Below are positions 44,041 through 52,983 of a stretch of DNA of 64,000 bases, one piece after another. The notes below the pieces were generated by a model. That model had not been told where the DNA came from, did not search any database, and saw only the letters and a list, made by a program, of their open reading frames with translations. Origin of the DNA: Fulvivirga lutea. Lineage in GTDB: Bacteria > Bacteroidota > Bacteroidia > Cytophagales > Cyclobacteriaceae. Made by a program: the position numbers and the translations under genes. Where the stretch lies: positions 2,833,488-2,897,487 of the forward strand of contig NZ_CP070608.1 of the NCBI RefSeq assembly GCF_017068455.1, in the 5' to 3' direction. Position 1 is the first letter of the stretch. Each line of letters begins with the position of its first letter.

Positions 44041-44077
44041 ATGAATTGAAATTTGGCCGCAAAGATATTGTTTTCTA

Positions 44078-46048
44078 TCACTCCTTTATCTTCTTCACCA
44101 AATTCCCTTCGCTATCATAAAACTTCCAGGTGCCTACTTTTTTATCTTCTTTATACCTGCCCTTAATAATCAGATTCCCTAAACTATCATATTCGCTATA
44201 GCGCCCGTGTTTTAGGCCATCTTTTAACGACACCTCAAATTTCAATTGGCCGTTGTCAAACTCCTGAGTTAGTTTTTTGTCGTTGAGATCTTCAGGTAAG
44301 ATATTTTCCACTGCAATAATATAATCGTCTTCCATGGCATCCTCTTCAGCAGTATCTTGTTCTGTAGCCAACGAAAGCTCTTGAAGCAAGGACTTCCAAT
44401 TATCTTGTTCAATATTATTTAAATGCTTCATCTGTAAACGATAGGCTAGCAAATCATTTTCAGGCAGCAACTGTATGCCCAAGAGGGGAAAGCCCTCAAT
44501 GTACTTCTTATGCTTTGATAATGCCGCCCAGGATTCGTTATCCATCACATTTTTAGCATCAGTGAGTAGTTCTTGGGCAGATACATATAAAAACAGATTC
44601 GATTCGTGCTTAAACTCTTCCATGAACTCTGCGTACTCTTTGGTGCTGTTCAACGTCTTATTTTCAACCGTAGCGGTAATGATTTTACCCAATGTTTTAG
44701 GGGAGTTACTAAACACAATGTAGTCTTCCAGTATCACATAGTAAGGCTTCTCGATAGAGGAAAACATCTTACCAAAAACCAATTTAAAAAGGCCTTTTAT
44801 GGATAGAAACTTAATCTGATAGCCTTTATAATCAATACCCTTAAATTTTACCGGTGTCTTACGTCTGATTTTCTTTTCAATATAATCGAGGTTTTCGTTT
44901 AAATCATCTACATCGTTATACCTGATGGCTACAGCTAACTCTATGCTGTTTCTGTTACTACTGGAATTGAGTTGTATTAGCCCAATTTCATTGTCGATCC
45001 AGCTGATAATGTTCTCTTCTATGGAAATATCCAAAAACTTCTCTAATCGCTCTTTATTGGATTCATATTCCCCTTCACTTTCATCGTTTTTGAGGATATT
45101 TTCGAGGTTCGCATAAAAGCTGCGCGCATCACTAAAACCCAGACTTGTAAACGCAGAAGCATTTTCCGGTACGATGGCCCCCAGGTTAATTTCTCCTTTG
45201 CCTGTTTTTAGCAGCGCCTGCACCATGTTCGGTTTGCTATCAGGTTCATCAGAATAGCCATGTACGCTAATATAATCATCACCAACAGCAAGATTCAGGC
45301 CTACGTAATCTGAGTACGTTAGAAATTGCAGGTTTTCTTTTTGTGCTTCACTTGATGTGAATTTCTCTAAAAAGGTCTTGAAATTTTTCTGATGAAAGTA
45401 GATAGTAGGGGAGTTTACTTCCATGTATTTGCTGATTTCTACAAAATTCAAATCCCTGGCAATCAATGGTTTAGATTTTTGCTTAATAGATTCCTCAATA
45501 AGTGTATGCGTGGTTGAAAATAGAAGTAGGTTATCTACCAGGCTTAGGTAATAGATTTCCGGGTCATCATAATACGAAAATTCGATAATCTCAGAATCGA
45601 GATACTTTCTATTGAAAATCTTGGCTTCATCACCAATGAACTTGTCGAGATAGTTTTTGAGAAAACCCAACTGGGTAGCTTTTTGCAAATCGCAGGTGAC
45701 CAGAAAATCGTATTTATTGCTGCTTACAGGATGGTACGACAAAACTATAGGCCTGTTAGCCACAAGACTCCAAAGGCCTTCATTCTTTTTAATTTCAGCA
45801 TTCAGGCTATCCACACTTTGGCCTATTGAAGCCAATACCGGATTGGATTTTAAATATTCCCAAATCTCGTTGTTGGTTAATTCTTTCCATTGCGCGAGCG
45901 GCTCCTCCATACTGATAATGAGGGCAGCACTGGCAGGTACCGCATTCATAGGATTATTCTTTTCTACCGGGCTTAGCTGAAAGAAGTAGAAATACACAGC
46001 ACCTAACAAGCCCACCAAAACAACAAAAACAATGAGGAATTTCTTCAT
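44078..46048 (-). CDS. Membrane-anchored DUF3352-like protein with YwqK/MORN tail
   Basis: A 656-residue protein: signal anchor (about 4-25), a long beta/alpha periplasmic domain that begins VPASAALIISMEEPLAQWKE (a DUF3352-like pattern), and a C-terminal 60 residues with MORN/YwqK hairpins (LKHGRYSEYDSLGNLIIKG, KKVGTWKFYDSEGN). Function unknown. It is 37 bases upstream of the ABC-F gene on the same strand. Confidence 0.68.
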   Translation of the reverse strand: MKKFLIVFVVLVGLLGAVYFYFFQLSPVEKNNPMNAVPASAALIISMEEPLAQWKELTNNEIWEYLKSNPVLASIGQSVDSLNAEIKKNEGLWSLVANRPIVLSYHPVSSNKYDFLVTCDLQKATQLGFLKNYLDKFIGDEAKIFNRKYLDSEIIEFSYYDDPEIYYLSLVDNLLLFSTTHTLIEESIKQKSKPLIARDLNFVEISKYMEVNSPTIYFHQKNFKTFLEKFTSSEAQKENLQFLTYSDYVGLNLAVGDDYISVHGYSDEPDSKPNMVQALLKTGKGEINLGAIVPENASAFTSLGFSDARSFYANLENILKNDESEGEYESNKERLEKFLDISIEENIISWIDNEIGLIQLNSSSNRNSIELAVAIRYNDVDDLNENLDYIEKKIRRKTPVKFKGIDYKGYQIKFLSIKGLFKLVFGKMFSSIEKPYYVILEDYIVFSNSPKTLGKIITATVENKTLNSTKEYAEFMEEFKHESNLFLYVSAQELLTDAKNVMDNESWAALSKHKKYIEGFPLLGIQLLPENDLLAYRLQMKHLNNIEQDNWKSLLQELSLATEQDTAEEDAMEDDYIIAVENILPEDLNDKKLTQEFDNGQLKFEVSLKDGLKHGRYSEYDSLGNLIIKGRYKEDKKVGTWKFYDSEGNLVKKIKE

Positions 46049-46356
46049 GGAAAATATTGGAAATAATATCGTACAATCTTATAAAATATTGTTGACAGGC
46101 GCACTTGTAATTCACATGAATTCAAGCCAACAGGTTAAGTTGTATTGCCGGTTACAGACACTCCGGTAAGAAGAAGTAAAATAAATTTGAATTCAATTGA
46201 TCCTTTCAGGTATATTTTGAGTCTTACCCACAACAGGCTCATTTGATTTAAAGGTTTCCGTTTTTCTACAAGCTGATTATTATCATTAACAAGAATGACC
46301 TAGCGAACCATTAAATCAATAATAGGTGCCGATATTAGCAATAGAAATCAACTACT
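46049..46356. other. 308-base divergent spacer with palindromic elements
   Basis: No gene fits here. It contains a bulged inverted repeat (CTTGTAATTCA/TGAATTCAAG, 46104-46126) and a palindrome TTGAATTCAA (46187-46196) that shares the core TGAATTCAA. A GCCGG/CCGG pair lies between them. These may be operator sites for the efflux operon or for the divergent 656-residue gene. No promoter is clear. Confidence 0.35.
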
Positions 46357-47472
46357 ATGAATAAAATAAAGCTTGTTTCCAGCCTTCAAACAGTAGGCGG
46401 ATTACTCGTTTCTTTTCTCATCGCATTGGTTCTTTTATCCGGCTGTTCAAAGGATGAAAACTCAGTTACACCTTCATTGAAGCAAATCACGGAATCGGTT
46501 TATGCTTCTGTAACCATTGAACCAGACAGTATGTATGAGGTTCATTCGGTGGTAAGTGGAATTATTGCCAACATACTGGTGAAGGAAGGCGATACGGTGG
46601 ATTTAGACCAACCCATCGTACAAATAGAAAATTCATCGAGTAAATTAAATTTAGACAATGCGAGGCTGGCACTTCAGCTGGCTAAAGACAACCTGCAAGG
46701 GACAGGCTCACCACTTAAGAGCATGAAGGATCAAATCGAATCGGCAAGACTGAGATATGAGCAGGATTCAGTGGATTATTTTCGCCAAAAACGACTTTGG
46801 GAACAAAATATTGGTACAGCCCGCCAATACGACCAAAGCAAACTGGCCTATGAGATAGCCAAGCAAAACTTATCTGCATTAAAGAAAGAATACAGCAGAA
46901 CAGAAACAGAACTAAAATCGGCTGTGAAGAATGCACGCAATAATTACGAAAATGCGCGCATAGGAAAAGAAGACTTTACTATTACCAGCCGACTGAACGG
47001 CAGGGTCTATGAAATTTTCAAAGAACCCGGGGAATTGATTAGTCCGCAAGAGCCATTGGCCACTATAGGCAATAGCAACTCCTACAAAATTAACATGCTC
47101 GTAGATGAAGTAGACATTGTAAAGGTTGAGGCCGGACAAAAAGTAATAGTACTGCTCGATGCTTTTGATAACCAGCCATTTGAAGCTCATATTACCCGAA
47201 TACTACCTCAAAAAAACAATCGCACCCAGACCTTTTCCGTGGAAGCTGATTTTCTATCGCCACCAAAAAATTTGTACTCCGGTTTATCGGGCGAAGCAAA
47301 TATTATCATCAGCAGAAAAGAGGCCTTAGTCATCCCCAGAAGGTATTTGTTGGAGGGTAATAAAGTAAAAACAAAAGAGCGCGAAGTTTCTGTTACAACA
47401 GGAATAGCTACAATGGAATTCGTTGAAATTCTTTCTGGTATTGACTCAACCACCCAGATTTACTTACCATAG
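46357..47472 (+). CDS. Efflux adaptor lipoprotein (HlyD/MacA-like)
   Basis: A 371-residue membrane fusion protein. Signal ending in the lipobox LLSGC near residue 30. A biotinyl-lipoyl-like domain (VVSGIIANILVKEGDTV), a coiled-coil hairpin (about 95-200; ARLALQLAKDNLQ to KKEYSRTETELKSAV) and a beta-barrel domain (ITSRLNGRVYEIFKEPGELI) follow in order. It links an inner-membrane pump to an outer-membrane channel. The permease gene begins two bases later and the ATPase overlaps that; no TolC gene is in the window. Confidence 0.92.
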   Translation: MNKIKLVSSLQTVGGLLVSFLIALVLLSGCSKDENSVTPSLKQITESVYASVTIEPDSMYEVHSVVSGIIANILVKEGDTVDLDQPIVQIENSSSKLNLDNARLALQLAKDNLQGTGSPLKSMKDQIESARLRYEQDSVDYFRQKRLWEQNIGTARQYDQSKLAYEIAKQNLSALKKEYSRTETELKSAVKNARNNYENARIGKEDFTITSRLNGRVYEIFKEPGELISPQEPLATIGNSNSYKINMLVDEVDIVKVEAGQKVIVLLDAFDNQPFEAHITRILPQKNNRTQTFSVEADFLSPPKNLYSGLSGEANIIISRKEALVIPRRYLLEGNKVKTKEREVSVTTGIATMEFVEILSGIDSTTQIYLP

Positions 47473-47474
47473 CT

Positions 47475-48734
47475 ATGAACTGGCCGGTAATTTTATCCAT
47501 ATCAAAAACACACCTGGTATCAAGGCTGAAACAATCGAGCATTGCGGCCTTAGGTGTAACTTTTGGTATTGGTACATTCATTATACTGGTAAGTTTTATG
47601 ACAGGACTCAACAACTTGTTAGATGGCTTAATACTTAACAGAACGCCTCACATCCACATTTATAACGAAATTAAACCAACCGAAAAACAGCCCATCGATT
47701 ACATTTCTGATGTTGATCAAACGATTAATAAAATATACTCTATCAAACCTAAATGGAGCCAGGAGAGAATTCATAATGCAGTGCCTTTATTAAACCACCT
47801 GAAAGAAGACGAACGCGTAAAAGGTGTTGCTCCACTAGTTCGGGCGCAGGCATTCTATTCTGCAGGCTCTTTGCAAATTAATGGCGTTCTCAACGGAATT
47901 GACATATTGGAAGAGGTGAGGCTTTTTAAGCTTGACGAGTATATTTTTGAAGGCGATGCCCAGGCATTAAGGCGTACTTCCAACGGGATACTCATGGGCA
48001 TTGGAGTAGCGCAAAAATTATCGCTCAAAGTAGGGGACAATGTGCAGATAATTTCAAGTAAAGGTGACATTTTTCCACTCAAAATTGTCGGTTTTTACCA
48101 AAGTGGGTTAGCAGAAATTGACAACACTCAGAGTTATGTCAACCTAAAAACAGCACAACAGATACTAGGCGAGGGCGAAAGTTACATTACAGACCTTAAC
48201 CTAAAGCTTTATAACATAGAAGATGCCGTTCCCATGGCTGCAGAAATTGAACGAAACTATAAGCTAACCGCGGTAGACATTAAAGAGGCCAACGCACAAT
48301 TTGAGACAGGCACATCCATACGTAATATCATCACTTATGCCGTTTCCATTACATTGTTGATTGTGGCGGGCTTTGGCATCTATAACATCCTTAACATGCT
48401 GATCTATGAAAAAATGAATGATATTGCCATTCTCAAAGCCACTGGATTTTCCGGTCGCGATGTGAAGTATATATTCATCACCCAGGCCATGCTTATTGGT
48501 TTGGTAGGAGGTACGCTGGGGCTCATCTTTGGCTATGGCATATCTACCGTCATCGATCATACACCCTTTGAAACCGAAGCCCTACCTACCGTAAAAACAT
48601 TTCCGGTAAACTGGAACCCTGTTTATTATGGCATAGGAATAACCTTTGCGTTGGTATCTACCTTTTTGGCTGGCTATCTGCCATCCAGAAGGGCTGAAAA
48701 AATAGATCCTGTCGAAATAATTAGAGGCCAATGA
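47475..48734 (+). CDS. ABC transporter permease (MacB/LolCE/FtsX type)
   Basis: A 419-residue permease: one N-terminal membrane segment, a large periplasmic domain (about 50-285), then three membrane segments with the FtsX-like end NLDIL-type helix GFGIYNILNMLIYEKMNDIA and LKATGFSGRDV. The last residues PSRRAEKIDPVEIIRG are typical. Operates with the ATPase whose gene overlaps by four bases and with the upstream adaptor, probably to move a lipid, peptide or drug out of the inner membrane. Confidence 0.9.
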   Translation: MNWPVILSISKTHLVSRLKQSSIAALGVTFGIGTFIILVSFMTGLNNLLDGLILNRTPHIHIYNEIKPTEKQPIDYISDVDQTINKIYSIKPKWSQERIHNAVPLLNHLKEDERVKGVAPLVRAQAFYSAGSLQINGVLNGIDILEEVRLFKLDEYIFEGDAQALRRTSNGILMGIGVAQKLSLKVGDNVQIISSKGDIFPLKIVGFYQSGLAEIDNTQSYVNLKTAQQILGEGESYITDLNLKLYNIEDAVPMAAEIERNYKLTAVDIKEANAQFETGTSIRNIITYAVSITLLIVAGFGIYNILNMLIYEKMNDIAILKATGFSGRDVKYIFITQAMLIGLVGGTLGLIFGYGISTVIDHTPFETEALPTVKTFPVNWNPVYYGIGITFALVSTFLAGYLPSRRAEKIDPVEIIRGQ

Positions 48735-49426
48735 GTACAGCCAAGCCAGATAGCATCCTCAGAGCAGATCATATCAACAAATATTTTCATGATCCCGTGG
48801 AATTTCATGTGCTCAAGGATATTTCTTTAGAAATTAAAAAAGGCGAATTTGTGTCTATTATGGGTAAGTCGGGCTGTGGCAAATCAACATTGCTCTATAT
48901 TTTATCTACGATGGATACAGACTACACTGGTAATCTTTATTTGAAAGATAAATTACTGAATGGTGAAACAGGAGATGAACTGGCAAGAGTACGCAATGAA
49001 CATATCGGCTTTATTTTTCAGTTTCACTATTTGCTACCCGAGTTCACCATCTTACAAAATGTGATGTTGCCCGCATTAAAACTAGGTAAGAAAACACGGG
49101 AAGAGATAGAACGTGATGCCATGGACAAACTCAATCTTTTAGATATTGGCGAGCAGGCACATAAGCTGGCATCAAAGGTATCGGGTGGGCAAAAACAGCG
49201 TGTGGCTATTGCACGAGCTCTTATCAACAGCCCGAGTATAATTATGGCTGACGAACCTACGGGCAATCTGGATAGTAAGAACTCCGATAATGTGTTTAAT
49301 ATCTTAAAAGACCTCAGCCATAGCGAAAACCTTTCCTTGTTGGTGGTTACGCATGATGACGATTTCGCCAAGCGCACAGACCGAGTGATTACGATGGAAG
49401 ATGGTAAAATATTATCACACTATTGA
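48731..49426 (+). CDS. ABC transporter ATPase (LolD/MacB family)
   Basis: A 231-residue ATPase with Walker A GKSGCGKST, signature VSGGQKQRVAIARAL, Walker B IIMADEPTGNLD and switch histidine VVTHDD. Sequence is that of the MacB/LolD family, which powers MacB/FtsX permeases by mechanotransmission. It overlaps the permease gene by four bases (ATGA), so the two are made together. A small membrane protein gene follows 15 bases later. Confidence 0.93.
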   Translation: MSTAKPDSILRADHINKYFHDPVEFHVLKDISLEIKKGEFVSIMGKSGCGKSTLLYILSTMDTDYTGNLYLKDKLLNGETGDELARVRNEHIGFIFQFHYLLPEFTILQNVMLPALKLGKKTREEIERDAMDKLNLLDIGEQAHKLASKVSGGQKQRVAIARALINSPSIIMADEPTGNLDSKNSDNVFNILKDLSHSENLSLLVVTHDDDFAKRTDRVITMEDGKILSHY

Positions 49427-49441
49427 TACATTAATAATTTA

Positions 49442-49945
49442 ATGTCAGACATGTCAAGCTTTAGAATTAGGCCTCGATTTAAACATCAAATTCCCTTAAA
49501 AAAGGAGGCGCTGGAAAAACGCATCATCGAACAACTGAAAGAACATAAGCAGTTTAGCTCGCATTATTTGCCTGGACATATTTATATCAAATTTAATACG
49601 GCATTACAGCATTTCTGGTCGCCACAGCTGCACCTTAGTTTTGATGAAGAAGAGGGTAAAACCATTGTGAGAGGGCTATATGGGCCTAACCCAACCGTTT
49701 GGGCGATATTCTTTTTTAGCTATCTAATACTTGGCCTGGTAGCCTGTTTTGTAAGTATTTGGGGGTTTAGCGTATGGAGTTTGGGCAAGGGAGCCGAAAT
49801 ACTGTGGGCGTTACCTGTGATAGGCATCATCGCACTTATCATGTATGTGGCTAGTCAATTCGGGCAAAAGATGGCTGCACAACAGATGTTCGATATTCAT
49901 CATTTTTATGAAAACATCACCAAAGACAAAGTTGAAATCAGCTAG
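49442..49945 (+). CDS. Two-TM membrane protein of unknown function (167 aa)
   Basis: A soluble N-terminal part of about 80 residues, then two membrane segments (about 83-110 and 117-138, around WAIFFFSYLILGLVACF and LWALPVIGIIALIMYVAS) and a short tail. No family recognised. It is 15 bases after the ABC ATPase gene and could be the fourth member of that operon. It ends with a four-base overlap with the convergent small gene. Confidence 0.65.
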   Translation: MSDMSSFRIRPRFKHQIPLKKEALEKRIIEQLKEHKQFSSHYLPGHIYIKFNTALQHFWSPQLHLSFDEEEGKTIVRGLYGPNPTVWAIFFFSYLILGLVACFVSIWGFSVWSLGKGAEILWALPVIGIIALIMYVASQFGQKMAAQQMFDIHHFYENITKDKVEIS

Positions 49946-50127
49946 TCTTCCGATATGGAAATGATGTGCTGTAGCTTCTCAATTTTGGCCTGCTTGTCGG
50001 TAAGCAATTTTCGTTGCTTATCCATAGGGCCGCCTTTTAGTTTGTTAAGCTCTAACGAAAGCTTGTACATCATTTCTTCTAATGCCTCCAGCATCAGGGG
50101 CTTGTAGCTCGAATCGATTTGTAGCAT
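49942..50127 (-). CDS. Small helical protein (61 aa)
   Basis: A short, all-helical, charged protein with probable coiled coil (MYKLSLELNKLKGG and the following KQRKLLTDKQAKIEKLQHII). It starts with ATG 30 bases from the divergent DUF2797 start. The size and helical pattern are like many conserved small Bacteroidota proteins. No known function, and chance cannot be excluded. Confidence 0.5.
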   Translation of the reverse strand: MLQIDSSYKPLMLEALEEMMYKLSLELNKLKGGPMDKQRKLLTDKQAKIEKLQHIISISED

Positions 50128-50157
50128 GGGTTGATCTATTTTGTTTGAGGGTTAGGT

Positions 50158-51090
50158 TTGACTGTTAATTTAGAAGATACACCTTTCAAAGGCAATGGCA
50201 TACCTTTAATTGACAATAAAAAAGAGATATTCAACTATTTTGATTCGCTGGCAGCCAAACATTTAATAGTTTTACCTTCTCTCATTAAAAACGAAAGAAT
50301 GTACAAAGGTGTGTTAACCAAAATGCGGACTGAATTTGGTTCGCCTATAAACTATTATTTGAATCTTGGCGATGAGTCCATCCATATGAATGACCTATTA
50401 GGCCGGCCATTGCAAATGAACTATGCAGGGCAACAATGCCTTAATTGTGGTAAGGACAGAAAGATCTACCGTATGGGACATTGTTATAATTGCTTTTACG
50501 AATTGCCACAAACAGCCGATTGGGTGATCAGACCGGAGCTCTCGAAAGCACACCTTGACATTGAGGATAGAGACCTAGCCTATGAAAAAGAAGTGCAATT
50601 ACAGCCCCATATTGTGTATTTGGCACTTTCCAGCAACATAAAGGTTGGTGTAACGCGTAAAACTCAGGTGCCCACACGATGGATCGACCAGGGAGCCACT
50701 TCAGCACTGGAAATTGTAGAAGCACCCAACAGGTATTTAGCCGGTGTAGCTGAAGTAGCCTTAAAGGAGTTTGTAGCCGATAAAACCAACTGGCGACAGA
50801 TGCTAAAGAATGAAGTGGCAGAAGAAGATCTATTCGAGTTTCGTGATAAGCTATCCCAACATATACCGGAAGAAGTACAACCCTATTTTTTATCGGAGAA
50901 TACAGACAAATGGTTATTGGATTTCCCGGTACACAAATATCCTGTGAAAATAAAGAGCCTGAACCTGGCCAAAACCCCCGAGTTTCGTGATACACTCGTA
51001 GGCATCAAGGGCCAATACCTCATTTTTGAGAACGAAACCGTATTTAATGTACGTGGTAATGAAGGCCTGGTATTGGAACTCACTACGTAA
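50158..51090 (+). CDS. DUF2797 family protein
   Basis: A 310-residue protein with TTG start. The middle has a zinc-knuckle-like array (CLNCGKDRKIYRMGHC then YNCF: C-x2-C and C-x2-C), followed by a conserved HIVYLALSSNIKVGVTRKTQ segment and WIDQGA, the GIY-YIG-like signature of DUF2797. Function is not established; a nucleic-acid role is suggested by the zinc knuckle. The gene is alone on its strand. Confidence 0.88.
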   Translation: MTVNLEDTPFKGNGIPLIDNKKEIFNYFDSLAAKHLIVLPSLIKNERMYKGVLTKMRTEFGSPINYYLNLGDESIHMNDLLGRPLQMNYAGQQCLNCGKDRKIYRMGHCYNCFYELPQTADWVIRPELSKAHLDIEDRDLAYEKEVQLQPHIVYLALSSNIKVGVTRKTQVPTRWIDQGATSALEIVEAPNRYLAGVAEVALKEFVADKTNWRQMLKNEVAEEDLFEFRDKLSQHIPEEVQPYFLSENTDKWLLDFPVHKYPVKIKSLNLAKTPEFRDTLVGIKGQYLIFENETVFNVRGNEGLVLELTT

Positions 51091-51113
51091 CCGGTAGATC
51101 AGCTCACGATAAG

Positions 51114-51141
51114 TTACTCCAACTTAATAAATTGGGAGTAA
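51114..51141 (+). terminator. Inverted repeat after the DUF2797 gene
   Basis: TTACTCC and GGAGTAA pair around a 14-base centre that can add AA/TT with one bulge. There is no T-tract after it, so it may be a transcript-end stabiliser or a factor-binding site. Confidence 0.3.
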
Positions 51142-51212
51142 TGCAACATCCTAAAAATCAACTGTAAATGATGTAAGCAATAGTTTTAGGCCTTTACTAA
51201 AGGATTATAACT

Positions 51213-51767
51213 ATGCTACAAAAACAATTATTGCTGTGCGCATTTATGTTGGTTGCTACGGCTACATCCGCACAAAAACAAACCTTGTCAGAGGGTTTAC
51301 GCCCATTAGCCTTTACACTGGGAAATTGGGAATTTACATGGCACCATCTCGACCCTCAAACCAGAAAATATGTAGATGACGGCAAGGCGTACTCATCGGT
51401 AACGCTCATACATAACGGACTTACCTATGCCGATGAATTTTACAAGAAAAATAAGGACGGCAGCGAAATACGCGGCACAACGTTTAGAGGATACGATCCT
51501 GCAAGTAAAAAATTGAAACTCATGTGGCTGGTTGCAGGAAATTTGTCCTATTCCACGGCCTCAGGCTCAAAAGAAGGGGACAACATTGTATTGTATTTCG
51601 ATGAAGAGCAAAACGACCAATACGGCAACTACCGGGTGCGAATTACCTTTTACAACATTACTTCCAATAGCTATGAATGGAAACAAGATTTTATTTATAA
51701 AGATGGTACCGTTGTAGAGAAAACCATGTTCTATGAAGCAAAGCGAATAGACTCATGGAAGCAATAG
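51213..51767 (+). CDS. Secreted DUF1579-like protein
   Basis: A 184-residue exported protein with a signal peptide (about 1-20, MLQKQLLLCAFMLVATATS). The mature domain starts with a helix and strand LAFTLGNWEFTWHHLDP then RGTTFRGYDPASKKLKLMW, a lipocalin-like DUF1579 pattern. It has no evident catalytic residues. The gene stands alone between the DUF2797 and NUDIX genes. Confidence 0.7.
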   Translation: MLQKQLLLCAFMLVATATSAQKQTLSEGLRPLAFTLGNWEFTWHHLDPQTRKYVDDGKAYSSVTLIHNGLTYADEFYKKNKDGSEIRGTTFRGYDPASKKLKLMWLVAGNLSYSTASGSKEGDNIVLYFDEEQNDQYGNYRVRITFYNITSNSYEWKQDFIYKDGTVVEKTMFYEAKRIDSWKQ

Positions 51768-51883
51768 GAGCGGCTTGCTTGTTTTAGACGTTGCTATGGT
51801 GAGTTAATTGTGTGTGGCTCTGTCTTGATCATTTATTTGTGTATTTTTTATACAACTAATGAATTGATTACAAATTGAGCGAC

Positions 51884-52321
51884 ATGGCAACGCAAAACAT
51901 AAAACTCACAGTAGATGCCGTTATTTTCGGTTATCACTCCGGGCAAGGCATTTCTGTATTGTTAGTAGAAAGAAAGTACGAGCCTTTTGCGAAAAGGTGG
52001 GCTATACCAGGTGGCTTTGTAAAAGACACTGAACCCCTTGAAGAGGCCGCCAGCAGGGAACTACAGGAAGAAACAGGCATTAAAGTTAAAGACTTGGAAC
52101 AGGTGTACGCGTTTGGTGAACCAAACAGAGACCCACGCCAAAGAACAGTATCCGTAGCCTATTTTGGATTGGTTCGTGCCGATGACCATCCACTAAAAGC
52201 AGCCACTGATGCCAAACAAGCTAAATGGTTTGATATCAACGATTTACCGGAACTAGCTTTTGATCATCATGCTATTCTGGATAAAGCCTTAAAGAAGTTA
52301 AAAGCTTCTGATTTGCTTTGA
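51884..52321 (+). CDS. NUDIX hydrolase
   Basis: I use the ATG at 51884; the frame is open from a TTG nine bases earlier. A 145-residue protein with an intact Nudix box: GGFVKDTEPLEEAASRELQE then ETGI. This family hydrolyses nucleoside diphosphates linked to other moieties with Mg2+. Members with a VDAVIFGYHSGQ start often act on ADP-ribose or are regulators (NrtR) with an extra winged helix; the winged helix is absent here. Substrate not defined. Confidence 0.9.
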   Translation: MATQNIKLTVDAVIFGYHSGQGISVLLVERKYEPFAKRWAIPGGFVKDTEPLEEAASRELQEETGIKVKDLEQVYAFGEPNRDPRQRTVSVAYFGLVRADDHPLKAATDAKQAKWFDINDLPELAFDHHAILDKALKKLKASDLL

Positions 52322-52577
52322 TGGTGAGGGGTGATTAAGGTGGGTTGTGTTAATTGGCTTGGTGTTGTGAGTAGTATTCTTGTCCTACCATTGGCGGAAA
52401 TAGTTTGAGCCAAAGCCCTTTTCTTTCCTTTTAAAACTTCCCTTATTTCTTGGTTGTAAAAGAGCACTCTTTTGGCATTTATGGAACAGGAGGGACGGTG
52501 AGAGGGGAATGGCAAATGTGTGCTTAACTTTAAAGTGAATTATTTTTATTTTATTGGAACTATTTTAAACTTTATAG
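52322..52577. other. Gene-free stretch before the toxin-antitoxin operon
   Basis: This spacer (about 305 bases with the promoter that follows) shows no supported gene. The first part is G/T-rich, unlike neighbouring genes, and could be a remnant. I see no terminator of quality for the NUDIX gene. Confidence 0.4.
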
Positions 52578-52608
52578 TTGTTATAGGTGTATATAATTTA
52601 TAATTTTG
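52578..52608 (+). promoter_or_regulatory. Predicted promoter of the MqsR-like/Panacea operon
   Basis: TTG (52578-52580), 20 bases and TAATTTTG (52601-52608) match the Bacteroidota consensus. Transcription would start about 12-15 bases before the ATG at 52627. An autoregulatory site of the HTH antitoxin is expected to overlap it (inference). Confidence 0.6.
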
Positions 52609-52626
52609 CACTGTAATGTCGAATAA

Positions 52627-52983
52627 ATGGCTACAAAATCGGAGGTTGAGCAATTTTTAAAGGAATTCAAAGAAAAATTGAAATTGACTAAAGTCTATTT
52701 TAGAGATGATAGAGGAAAGAATGCTCAAACTTTGGCCGATTTAGAAATTAGACCAATTGATAGAGAGAAAACACTATTAGAATTAGAATTTGAGGATTAT
52801 GCTGAAGGTCCACTTGAAGATACACTCTATAATAAAAGTGACATGTGGGTATTTGGTAAAGAAATAAAAGACAAAGAGATATATATTAAAATTTCTATTG
52901 GTTTTGGTGAAGGAGGTGTAATATGTATTTCATTCCATATAGCTGAAAGACCAATGAACTATCCATTTAAAGGACAACAATAA
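52627..52983 (+). CDS. MqsR-like toxin of a Panacea-type toxin-antitoxin pair
   Basis: A 118-residue protein. The end of the sequence matches the core of MqsR, a RelE-fold mRNA interferase: LYNKSDMWVFGKEIKDKEIY, where E. coli MqsR has a tyrosine-rich segment and the strand VYLKITV, here IYIKISIG. The toxin gene precedes the antitoxin as in mqsRA, and its stop overlaps the antitoxin start (TAATG). RNA cleavage is inferred from the fold; catalytic Lys/Tyr/Arg are not certain by eye. Confidence 0.62.
   Translation: MATKSEVEQFLKEFKEKLKLTKVYFRDDRGKNAQTLADLEIRPIDREKTLLELEFEDYAEGPLEDTLYNKSDMWVFGKEIKDKEIYIKISIGFGEGGVICISFHIAERPMNYPFKGQQ

Noticed and set aside
52267-52515. 82-codon minus-strand frame over the end of the NUDIX gene
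   Set aside because: It overlaps the conserved NUDIX gene end and has an unlikely Pro/Ser/Arg-rich composition; treated as a shadow.
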